Positions 36,227-46,720 of a stretch of DNA of 64,000 nucleotides are shown here, piece after piece. The stretch is taken from the NCBI GenBank assembly GCA_025667525.1, contig CM046877.1:622998262-623062261 (forward strand), read 5' to 3'. Every line of letters begins with the position of its first letter. Positions within the stretch are counted from its first letter, which is position 1. The notes beneath the pieces are model-generated. The model was given only the letters and a program-made list of their open reading frames with translations. It made no database searches and had not been told where the DNA came from. The position numbers and the translations under genes were made by a program. The DNA is from Glebionis coronaria (Eukaryota; Streptophyta; Magnoliopsida; Asterales; Asteraceae).

Positions 36227-36478
36227 CTCTCGACGTACGAGATCTTACGACGTGTGTCCAACGAATTGCTTCATCCTACGGTGTTGGTTAGTTGGTCCTT
36301 CTGACGTGGTTAAAGCCTTTCCCGGTTCCCAACGAAAGGTAGTACTAGTGGAGTATGACGTGGATGCATATTTAAAACTTATTTCATGTGTGTTTTGCAT
36401 GAAATTTCTTTTATAGAATGTCTTCGAGGGGGCCTTAGAGATTCATAGTCTAGTAGTCACGGTTAACACCTGCGACCA

Positions 36479-36494
36479 CTAGACTGGGAGGACA
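36479..36494 (+). other. Polypurine tract of the plus-strand Tat-type element
   Basis: CTAGACTGGGAGGACA directly precedes the point where the 3' LTR (TGACATATAG) should begin. The minus-strand Tat-type element has the matching CTAGACTGGGGGGACA next to its LTR (39026-39041). Confidence 0.65.
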
Positions 36495-36495
36495 T

Positions 36496-36860
36496 TGTTA
36501 ATTCCACTTTAATCCATAACACAATATAAGATGATATTTTAGAGAGAGAAATAGATGAAGGTAGAGAGAGAAAGTAGAAAGATTATGGAAGGTTAAACAT
36601 TGCTTAGAGAGAGAAACTAATGTAACCAACACCCTCTTCCACACATGGAAGAGGGTATTTATATGCCACAGCCTTAAGGCTTTAGTGGGCTTGTTCATGG
36701 GCCGGGCTTGGCTTTGCTTGGGCTTACGCCCCTAACTTAGACAATATTAGCTTAAAGTCTAAGCCCGGTTTTCCCGACTAACCTATTACAATATAAGACC
36801 AATAACGACTAAGATGACCTATTATATTCTTGTTCGACTATATAAAATATAGGGCTAACA
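36496..36860 (-). repeat. 3' LTR of the interrupted Copia-like element
   Basis: 365 bp, TGTTAATTCC...GGGCTAACA on the plus strand, with inverted TGTTA/TAACA ends. Left flank is GACAT. Confidence 0.75.
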
Positions 36861-37440
36861 ATCTCCCCCAATGTATCGGTCATCTTTAAATGCATAAGAT
36901 GATTGAGTGAATACATCTTTGTGGAGGTGATCTTCATTCTTTGGTCTTGTATCTTGGTCTTGATCTTGTTTGTAATGGCTTTGTTCCTTCATGATTTTGT
37001 GATCTTTATCTTGAGTCTTTGTCATTTGACTTTGAGTGCTTGAGATCTTCATTTTGTGCTCCTTGTGACTAAGATGACCTATTACATTCTTACATTCTTT
37101 AGGTATCTTGATTATCGCCATCTTGTGCTCTTGTGACTTCTGAATCGACATCGATTAACACACAGCTACGCCACCTTCTTGATATGCAGCAACATATATA
37201 GACACGGATAAAATGGCTTTGAACATTTCATCCTAACTCGGTAGCGTTTTACCTCCGGTCGATGAAGACCGTTAGACGGTATCAGATACCGTACCTATGA
37301 TCGGGTAGATTCGGTTAAGAACCTCCTTGAGGGTTTCCCGGTGGTAGTATCCAGTTCTCTTTACTCGACCGTCTCAAAGCAGAATGCGAACGTAAAGAGT
37401 GAATCATAAGGATAAATTATCCGTCTAATTAGAGTCGTCA

Positions 37441-37840
37441 ATTCAGAATTCCTGGAACAAGTTTGATTCTATAAGAATCGCACCATTGTTGCTTTCCAGT
37501 TTGTCACAAGCTTGATTCATAGAGAATCTTGCGAGTTACCTACCGTAGTGCTGTTTGATATTGACACTAGAAGGATTTCCATTCGTCACTGTGAACAGTA
37601 ATGAGTGTCACTCTGAATGTTCTGGCAAGATCACACGGATTTTGCGAAGAAACCTGGAATCAAGTTTGAATCAATTAAGAATCGAAACTTAGTTGCTTTC
37701 CATTTCTCACAAGTTTGATTCGTGTAGAATCGCACAAGTTACCTACCATGAGCTTGTTTAATGCTGGCTCAAGAAGGATTTCCATCTTCATTGTGAATCG
37801 TATCACTCAGATGTTCTGGCAATATCACAAGGATAATGTG
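37441..37840. repeat. Direct repeat of about 200 bp in the Copia 3' region
   Basis: Two diverged copies (about 37448-37650 and 37652-37840). Both have CCTGGAA, CAAGTTTGA, a GTTGCTTTCCA segment, CAAGTTACCTACC-like and GAAGGATTTCCAT, then GATGTTCTGGCAA-like sequence. Confidence 0.65.
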
Positions 37841-38438
37841 TAGGACTCGATTGTGTCCTAATGAGATCTCTTTTGGCTCTAGACTCAATAAGTGCATTTT
37901 GGTAATCGGAGGCTGGAGCAGACTGCCACCTTTTATTAACTAAATCGGAGTGAGAAAGTCAATAGATACATGTTGATCTCCGTGACAATGAGACAAGTTT
38001 CTTTTGAGAGAAACTCGAATGGCTGGGAAGGGTTGTTCATTGCATCACTGGGTCCATGATGACTTGTCTTCAATAGATGTATTGACCCCGTTTCTGCCTA
38101 AGTTGCATAGAATATTCAACTCCTTCAATGCTTACCAATACGTCATCACTAGCACCTTGTTGTGATTGTTCCAGTGCTAACTTAAGTAAGTGGTCCGCAT
38201 TCAGCTTCATTCAACTCCATCTTTCCTAAGGATAACTATTTCTAGCTAGGAATGTCCTTTGGTAGATCCCTCCGGTTCTGGTTGGATCATAAGACTTAGT
38301 TTCCTATCCTAAACCACCTTTTGACTCCAACATTCCTTCGTGGATAGTAAGTTGTTTTGGGTATAGATCGTAACCATAAAACCATTGAAAACCATTCAAA
38401 ATGCTTGATAAAAATCAAAACTTTTAACACTTTGAAAG

Positions 38439-39022
38439 TGTTGATGCAAAAGTTGGGTGATCCTTGCTAGACCCGAATTAGGCTTAATTCGGGTTGGCTG
38501 GACTCCGGCTCCTGCACCAAGTGAATTATCTGGTTGGGATCCTGCACACTAAACAACACGCGTTAGGCTTACCATGGGAATGTTTCCCACGATTAGACTC
38601 CGGCGTGAGAGTAAGTAATCAGTTAGGGTTATAGGAATCGGATGAGAGTTGAGAGTGTGTAGAATGTCATACCTTTGTGGAATCCTTGGGGGTTCCTTAT
38701 ATAGGCAATGAAACCCTAATGAGCTGTCACTAATGCTTCGGCCCCAAGGAAAGGATAATTGCCAGATTTGGATTGATTGTTATCTTCTAATTATGGTGAG
38801 TGAATATCCTCTCCTTTGAGATAAATCCTACTCATAGTAGGAGTATGATTCTGTCTAACCCTGTACCGGGCATGCCGGGCCGTGGGCCGCACACGTGTGT
38901 GCGGTTTACTGTTCATCCAAGCCCATAAACTCAAATAACTTTATTCCCAACCATTCGTGATGGGCCGGATACGGGTAGTACCCGTGGGTCGGGTTCATGA
39001 CCCGGCTGGGGACTATACGTCA
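38439..39022 (-). repeat. 3' LTR of the minus-strand Tat-type element
   Basis: 584 bp. On the minus strand it runs TGACGTATAGTCCCC to TTTTGCATCAACA. No primer-binding site follows the ATCAACA end, so it is a 3' LTR with its body to the right. Confidence 0.8.
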
Positions 39023-39472
39023 TCGTGTCCCCCCAGTCTAGTTGTTACAGTCGTAGGTGTAACCTCTAGACATCAAGATGCTCCCCAGACGTACCAAGAA
39101 AGATCTTTAGGAAATAACAAATTTTTAAAATTTTGTTTCGGCCGCACGTGGCAACCTTACATAGATTGAACTCCAATGATACCCCAGCCGTACGTGACGA
39201 CCGAGACAAATTAAATGCAGCATTAAATATAGTCTTACGTATGACCGCATATCCCAACACAAGAATGAATGCATTAATGGTAGTCAACTAGTCAGTCGCA
39301 CACCTGCAAAAGTGCACCATTAATTCCCACCATTGAGCCACGTAAAACTGCTAAGAAGTGACCCATGGGTCCCTTCTGACATTTTCAGAAGTGTCAGAAA
39401 TCCCATCCGTTAGATGGGCGTAGTGGCTTACACATAGCAAACATCGACGTTACCTCGGAAATTGAGGCAACC

Positions 39473-39480
39473 CTATATAA
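39473..39480 (+). promoter_or_regulatory. TATA box of the second antisense gene
   Basis: CTATATAA, about 195 bp upstream of the ATG at 39675 and outside the LTR. It suggests the antisense gene has its own promoter between the LTR and the coding region (39023-39674, otherwise non-coding). Confidence 0.5.
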
Positions 39481-41572
39481 GAGTTGGTGTGTGCTACTGT
39501 TACACACACAGTTTATATTCATTCCGCCATTGTCATTCCCAAGCTTCTTCCTTCCATCTTTTGCCTCTTATTCCACGGATTCCCACCACCGCAGGTTAGA
39601 TCATCACGCCTTTCAAACCCTTTTTTTAAAACACGGTAAAGGACAATCCCCTTATTACGAATGTCCTGAACGTGATGCCTGCAGAGAAATACATAGACTT
39701 TTTGTCTAAGTATTTGTAAAACCCGTAAAAATAAGGTCATAATTTAATTCTATTTTTCAATTATTTTGAAGTATTTTATAACGTTAAATATTGTTATGTT
39801 TAACGGTTTAAGTTGAAACCGATATTAAATATTATATTTTAATATTTTGACGAGTAACGAGGACTACTAGTGATCGCGATACCGAAGGATGCCAAAAATT
39901 TTATATTTTATTATCGATCGTTTCGATAATTAATACTTTCGACGATATCGTTTTAATTACGTATCAAGTCGTTATATTATTATTTTTCGTGTGCGTTTAA
40001 ATTTTTTAGTATTTTTACGAAACCCGAGCCCCGTAAATATTTCAAAATTGACTAATAATTATTTCCCGCTTTTTAGCTAACTATTTTCATTTTTAGCCAC
40101 AACTATTGCCAAATTGCAACCAAGGTCCCTACCCCACTATATATAAAGCTTAAACAAACACACACAATTCATTTTCCACTCAAAAAAATTTCATCATCCT
40201 CTCTCTCTCTCTAAATTGCTGAAACTCACACCCCATCCCAAATCCATACAATTTTCAATTTATCTTGAGTTTGAGGATGATTTGAACTAAACCAAGCATA
40301 GACCCATTCTTATTTTTGATCAAGGATCATTTTGGTATGAAAAATTCTTACATGCAAGCACTTTTTATTTTCTTGATGTTGGTAGGTAGAAACCATGATC
40401 ATGCATGGTATTCTTGGCATGATCCATGGTGTTCTTGCAAAAAACTTTGTTAAAAACTTCATTTTGATTCAAAGGTTTTAATTTTTATGATGATTTAGAT
40501 GTTATGGTTCATATATGTTGATGTTAGGGTATAGGAATGAACATTTCTATGGTTGGTTTGATCAAAAAGTTGATTTTACACAAGTTTTTAATAGTCATTT
40601 TATAACAGTAAGTAAACTGAAATCCGAATTTTTATGTTTTGAAAATGGCTTAACTTATAGCCTAGGGTTGTAGATAATTTTATTAGCTTCTATTTGATAT
40701 AAGGTAGAGCTTCTAGCTCCAAACGAGCGCGAAGTTATGATGTTTTGAATGATCGTGTACCGAGAGACGAGTATCGACACTACAAATAGTTGTTGTCGAT
40801 ATTTGGATCGAATCCCAGGGACTCTAATGGAAGTTTTGAAATATGTAACCTACTGATAATGAGGTGTTTATTTTATAGGTTGAGTTTACTTTAAAACCCG
40901 AGTGTCGGTTTTGTAAACGGAGTCGTTTAAATAAGTTAAAACGGTTGTATGAAAAATTAACGTAAATCTGTCCGGATTTTGTAGTTTGAAAATGAGTCGG
41001 GTAAAGGACTTTAAAAGTATTTTCATTTGATAAACTTGTAGGAGGACTTTCTATATATAGTAAGTTAGTTTATCGAGTCGTTTCATAAACGGTTGACAAG
41101 TTTAAAAAGGGGTAAATAAGCTAGTACATGTAGTATGTACCGGCGGACTTGTTAAAAGTGTAAAATGGTAAAGTAAATGTGTAGTAGAGTATAATGAAGT
41201 TATTTATATCATTTTCTCTCGAGTTTGTCGTGATTTTATGAGTCGAGTTTTATATTCTTATGTATGGTTTATTTCTCGAGTCTATTATTAATGAACACAC
41301 CTTATTTGATAGGTTGCGATTCTCGTGTTTGAAAGGCATCATCTATCGTCGGCGATCGTCTCATTACCACTATTGGCTAAGGTGAGTCTATAGCCTCGTT
41401 TGCGCAATTATATGATTTTAAAAACCCGCGAGGGGGAATACATGTTTTATAAACATAGAACACTAGATTTTTATGGTATGCTTGTCCTTCTATGAATGGA
41501 CCCGTGGTTGCCTTTAAATTGCATTAAGTGATTGCCTTTGTTAAAGCCTCAATTATGGACCGTTAACTAGCT

Positions 41573-42037
41573 TGTTGGGTCCACTAGATGTGGATCTTGT
41601 AGCCTGTCAGGAACGGTGAACGACTTCTGTAATCACAAGTCTATTCACAGAGAGACTCTATACACAATATAAATGCGGAATACAAATACTATAAAGAAGA
41701 ACAGAATAACTATAAAGACTTGATCCTTTCTAAGGATTTCTAATATTGATAAGGACTAGAACTACGTTTGATGAAGGTGTGTCTAACCCTTCTGCCTAAG
41801 GTTCCTTTTATACTACAAGGAAACCCTAATACATCATTAAAAAAAACGTGCAAAACTGATATGCATATCCTTTCCTAACATATCTCATGCATAGCCTAAC
41901 AGAATAATAAATAAATAATAAAGTTTGACTTTAACTAGGACCAGGAGCACGACTTGCTCCTACTACTACTAGGACCAGGAGGAACTACATACCTCCTAGT
42001 CTACCTATTACAATTAACTATTCCAATGGTCCTAACA
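41573..42037 (-). repeat. 3' LTR of the SIRE-like Copia element
   Basis: 465 bp, TGTTGGGTCC...GTCCTAACA on the plus strand. Confidence 0.92.
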
Positions 42038-42204
42038 ATCCTCCCCTAAACTTGAATTTGACCTGTTGAGTTCAAGTTTCCTGGTAAAACGTTCAATAAA
42101 GCTTGAGGATTGAAACAGCAAAAGAAAGAGCAGCATCAGCAAGATAAGAAACACAAGAACCGCCGCAACATGGAACACTAGAAGCTTCTCCAAATCTTGA
42201 AACA

Positions 42205-42735
42205 AATCAGCATCGTGTTGAATATTTACAGCAACATGAGCAGATTTGATGAGCCTTTACCAAGTAGCTGCTCGCTCTTGGGCTAGCCAGTCTTTCTGGT
42301 GGAATAAGCATCACCCTGGGAGACCAGAACCCAGCCCAACTCTTAGAACGTGAATCAATGGTGAGTGGGGGTACCCTGATGATTTTAGGCAAACCATCAC
42401 AGCCGTCAACGGATTTGATATGTCTTTACCAGAAGCCGTACCCCTCTGGACTCGCCAACTCTCAGCAATGAAGCATCGGTGAGTTGAAAACCCTATAGCT
42501 TTAAGCAAGCTATTACAGCTATCAACGGATTTGATAAAATCTTTACCAAGAGCCGTACCCCCTTGGATTAGCCACTTTTCAGTCTAGGACCATGGCAAGT
42601 GAAAACCATCCAGTTTTGGGTAACCTGGCAACCATCAACGGATTTGAGAATCACACCAGGAGCCGTACCCTCAAGGTGAATCAACTCTTTCTTGTTGGTT
42701 AGACATGGTGAGTTGAGGACCATTTGTCGTGAGGA
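42205..42735. repeat. Tandem repeat of about 120 bp in the SIRE-like 3' non-coding region
   Basis: Three clear units and one diverged unit, marked by ATCAACGGATTTGA (about 42406, 42521, 42634), then TTTACCA and GAGCCGTACCC, then a GTGAGTTGAAAACC-like end. It lies between the extra frame and the 3' LTR. Confidence 0.7.
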
Positions 42736-43021
42736 CCAAGTCAAACACCAGATGAAACCAGTAACTAGCACACGTATGAATCAGCAACCGGAACCCAAAG
42801 TTTAAATCAGCAGATGGTATTGTATTCACAAGTGTAAAATCCATGATTTGTGTAAAGTATAAGCAGATATTATATAAAAAGTATGTTTTTTTTTAATTTT
42901 TTTAATTTTTTTTAACTATACTGAATGAATATCACCAATCACTTTACACATTGGTGAAAAGAATTGCATTATTAAAAAATGATCAAAAACACAAAACATA
43001 AAGACTTACAAACCAACCATA

Positions 43022-46000
43022 TCACAGACCAGAAGCAGCCACCTTATCAGCTTGCAAACGAGCTTGGATCCCTTCCACCAGTGTAGTCGCCATAGAAGAC
43101 TCATTCCCGGAAGGGGCATTAGAAATCTGCAAGTGACAAGCAAGCATAGCCTCCATCGAAGCAATCGTCAACGGATAATCTAAGTCTGTGAGCATGAACA
43201 CCACAAGACCAGACTCCAACTCTAACATATGCACACCACAGCCCGCATATAACTTCCATCGCTGAATAACCCATTGTGGCTGATCCTTCCAGACACCAGA
43301 AATAGGAGCATGGGGAGAGGCATCAAGCATCATCTTCAAATCAGCCCATACTCGCAGACCAGGACAGGAAGGCACATCATTAGGATGAACAGGCATGCCC
43401 GCATCCACAAACCCATATAAAGCCATAAGATCCTTACGATCCGCCCAGGACATAATACCTTGCAGACCCGAAGCAAACCGAACAGAACCATCGCTAAGAG
43501 TAATCCGATGAGAGACAATACCAGGTAGAGTCGTGGAAGGCGTAACTGTCCAACCTGTAATATATCCATTACCCAATGGCAAATCGGAGTCACTATCAGA
43601 AGCTGCATCAATAAGATTTTCGGGAGCACGCTTCTCATAGGGAACAGTCTTGCCACGTCTAGCACGTCGAGCCAATTTCTTGCGAATGGAACGGCGAGGA
43701 GTGGGATCACTAGGCGATGGTTCAACCTTTACCTTTACCTGAGCAGCAGGAGTGGGAGCAGTAGAAGTAGAATCAATAGTTTACCCACCTAAAGGATCAA
43801 CAGAAGCTGCACCAGAAGAAGGATTAGATTGAGGACCAAGCACGGGTGGTGATGGTGATGCCATAGCAGGTGTAGCAGTGGTGGTGGTAGTTGTAGCATA
43901 GGTGGTGGTGGTAGGAGGACCTAGAGAAGAAACAAGAGGAGCAACCGAGGGTGTAGGGGTGGTACCAACTGTAGAAGCATCAACAACCGATGGAATAGTA
44001 GCAGAACCAGGAGTAGTATCAGATGTAGAACCAGTAGCAACAGCCGGTGGAGAAGTAGGCACCACACATGGAGAAGGACGATAGATAAATCGTTCTGGAA
44101 TTGGGGTGCTCTGATGCTTGACCATTTGTTCATAGAGCGCCTTAAGCTCATCAAAAGACAAAGCCTTAACCCTTTCCCACGTCCAACCAGTAGTGAAATA
44201 GGCAGCCGACTGATACTTCACATATCGCTACATCTGCTTTCGCTCCTCAGCTTTCGACAAAGGTCTGTTCTTCCGCTTCTCACGAAGTTGTGCAGCAAGC
44301 GCCAACTGCTGCTTGCGCATTAACACCATGGCTCGAGGAATACAATTATGCTCATCCACTTCAGAACCCAAAAGATCAGTGAACTGGGAATAATCCGTGG
44401 TCAGAATAGTCAACACCCGCATCCAATCGCTATCATTCCAATGCATAGCATCATGCTGCACCTGTTCACGTCTCTGCTGTTGAAGCGCTTCCTCCTCAGC
44501 CCGAGCAGCTTGATCAATTTCTGCTTGCATCCGTTGAGCAGCCTCCTCACCCAACCTATCCTCCTCAAGTTGTCTGCGTGTACGCTTGCGAGGTGGTGAG
44601 GGAGCATCAGTCATGGGGGTCTTCCCCTTTGGATCATGAGATGAACCAGCAGTGGAACCAGCAGTAGGACCAACAACACCTTCCATTGGTGTGGGAACAG
44701 TAGCAGGAGAAGGAATGCTGGAGGAAGTAGGAGGAATCAGCAGATCATCATATAACGTATCAACAAAGGCAGCCTTTGCCAACAAAGTCAAACCATCCTC
44801 AACACGATCCTTAACCTCCTCATCAGAATCAGAGTGAACCACATGCTTCTTCCGTCGCCTTTGCTGTGTCTCCAAGGCTTTGATTCGGTCAGCCATGGGA
44901 AGAACAAATTCCCGAGTAAGCTTCCGGTGTTGATTCAAATCTGCTTCCAAGGAAAGAATCCGTGCATGATACCTGTGCATAAGATCAAGTAAAGAAGTAA
45001 GTGTAACAGGCTCTTTCGCTTTCCCACCAAGAGGACTTGGGTCTGGGAAGGCTTCATTGGAACCAGAAGCAATAAAAGGGTCATCTGATGCGCACCAGCA
45101 CCAGAAGGTTTAACAGAAGAGTGTGGAGCAGGACTAGGAGGGGGAGTCTCCATAAATGGAAACGAATGTGGCAAAGAGGAAGGAGCAGCCTTGGAAGTGG
45201 ATGGCCTTTCAACCACCACCTCCTCAACCGGCTCTTCCTCAACCACATGAGGTGTACCACCAGCATGATCCTCCTCATCCATTGGGTCATCACCTAATTG
45301 AGGTTCCTCCGCGGCTTGTTCAACCGGAGGAACAACATCAGGAGGACCCTGAGCAAGGCCCAACATGGCATCAGTAAGGGGCCTCTACTCCCCGCTAAAT
45401 CCATGGGCCATGTTATAGTATACTTTAGCAGTAAGCTTAGAAGGCTCATGTTCAGCCCTATCACGAGGTATACAAACAAGTATCTATTGTAAAAACCTAG
45501 GATACATCAGAAACTTCTTCCTAGAACCAGCACTAGACAGATTGCTAACCATCCCCTCAAACAAATAACGAGAGAAATTAAATACCCTACCCTGTGCTAA
45601 GCATATTAGACCAGTAGCCAAAGGAGTAGGAAAAGCATCCCAACTCCCAGACTTGGGGCTTAAACAACGAATCAGAAAGTACACTAGAAGCTTCCATTGG
45701 GGGGAAAACCGATTCTTTTGGAAGTTAAACTTCCCCCCATGATTATACCCAATAGCAGCCATCCCCTCCAACACCTCCGCATTGGGGATGGAAACAATAC
45801 CACCTTCATCTTGAAGATGAAGGGAACTACGAATAGAAGCTTCAGAAACCACGTATGAACGTCCATCTATGGTAGCATGGATTTCACGTGGACGACCAAC
45901 CACAGCCACAAGACGAGCAGAAGCCCAAAACTGACGAATGACACTATCATAAATAATGGGACATACAGTAAAAGCATACCTGAGGTTTGAAGCCTCAATA

Positions 46001-46160
46001 AAGTATAGAATGTCAGTGAAATCATCACGGTGTGGAGCATCTCCTAGATAAGCGACCTTACTATGAGCAGGTTGGTATACCAGGGGCAGCCATGGATGTC
46101 GATTAGTGGGAATGGAAGATGATTTGTTAGGGTTTGAGCGAGTAGGATCGGATGTGTGTG
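43022..46160 (-). pseudogene. Extra frame of the SIRE-like Copia element downstream of RNase H, broken
   Basis: About 1000 codons between RNase H and the 3' LTR, same strand as gag-pol, with no clear start Met seen. Parts: an N-terminal globular domain at about 46100-45490 (DDFTDILYFIEASNLRYAF, SFSPQWKLLV-like, VFNFSRYLFEGMVSNL, FLMYPRF); a Pro/Glu-rich linker (45360-45060); a coiled coil with RRRKK and RKRTRRQLEED clusters (44980-44230); a Thr/Pro/Ser linker (44100-43780); a C-terminal domain (QWVIQRWKLYAGCGVHMLEL, LTDLDYPLTIASMEAM) ending at 43022. It has one frameshift near 45050 and four in-frame stops (45484, about 45388, 44228, 43781). It sits where SIRE elements carry an env-like frame, but I see no signal peptide or membrane helix. 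Function unknown. Confidence 0.75.
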
Positions 46161-46720
46161 TGTTATGAGTGAGATGAATGAGTCAAGAAGGGTTAATTGA
46201 CCATAAATAATGGTGGAAGTAACTGTTCATTGACCCCTAATAATGGGGGTTGCCCTTTCAAATTAGGCAGTTATTACAAAGTAACCACTTGCCCCTTTTA
46301 ACATTATTTGCAAATTCCAATTTACCAAAGTTAAATAAGAGGATATAAACCAGAATTTAAATGCGTTGACTAAAAGTCAAAGCGCACAATGGTCAATACT
46401 AGAAGCAGAATGTGGTCAACATAAGTCAACAAAGTGAACAGTGTCCCAAACCAGTACCAGAAGTCAACCACCACTTGACGAAGAAGGATTTGTATCCACT
46501 AGAAGCCAACCAAGAATGACTAGAAGCTAACCAATAAGGACTAGAAGCCAGTCAAGAATGAATATAACCATCAGAAGTGAGCAAAAACCTCCACCAGGAG
46601 TAACACACACCACCAGAACCCATTCAATATGTTGTGAAAATCTACCACTATGTTAGTCTGTGCAAATAAATATGTACACTAAGCCTCCCCTTAGGCTTAG
46701 CCTCCCCTCAATCCTAGATC
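46161..46720. other. Spacer between RNase H and the extra frame of the SIRE-like element
   Basis: Non-coding. It contains TACTAGAAGCNAACCAAG-type micro-repeats (46400-46600). I saw no promoter motif I would defend. Confidence 0.5.

Larger units (their letters stand above)
28559..36495 (+). mobile_element. Gypsy (Ty3) element of Tat type, plus strand, decayed; 3' LTR displaced
   Basis: 5' LTR 28559-29136, primer-binding site, gag, protease, a gap where reverse transcriptase should be, RNase H, integrase remnants, an antisense gene (36080-33705, minus strand) and a polypurine tract (36479-36494). Tat-type affiliation rests on the TTGGCACC-style primer site, the gag/zinc-knuckle style, the TEADYEAVIAGLRLA RNase H of the archaeal-like type, and the extra antisense gene. 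The 3' LTR is not adjacent, because a Copia element begins at 36496, exactly where it should start. It probably lies beyond this window. Confidence 0.82.
36496..38438 (-). mobile_element. Copia-like element, 3' end only (interrupted at 38438)
   Basis: Minus-strand element whose 3' LTR (36496-36860) lies at the left with a polypurine tract beside it (ACATTGGGGGAGAT at 36861-36874). The body extends rightward as non-coding 3' sequence until the Tat-type LTR at 38439 cuts it. Coding parts and the 5' LTR must lie beyond the nested insertions, outside this window. A diverged direct repeat of about 200 bp lies at 37441-37840. Confidence 0.75.

Noticed and set aside
43902..45492. Several plus-strand frames over the SIRE-like extra frame
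   Set aside because: They are shadows of the minus-strand coding sequence, created by its Pro/Thr/Ala-rich codon use.
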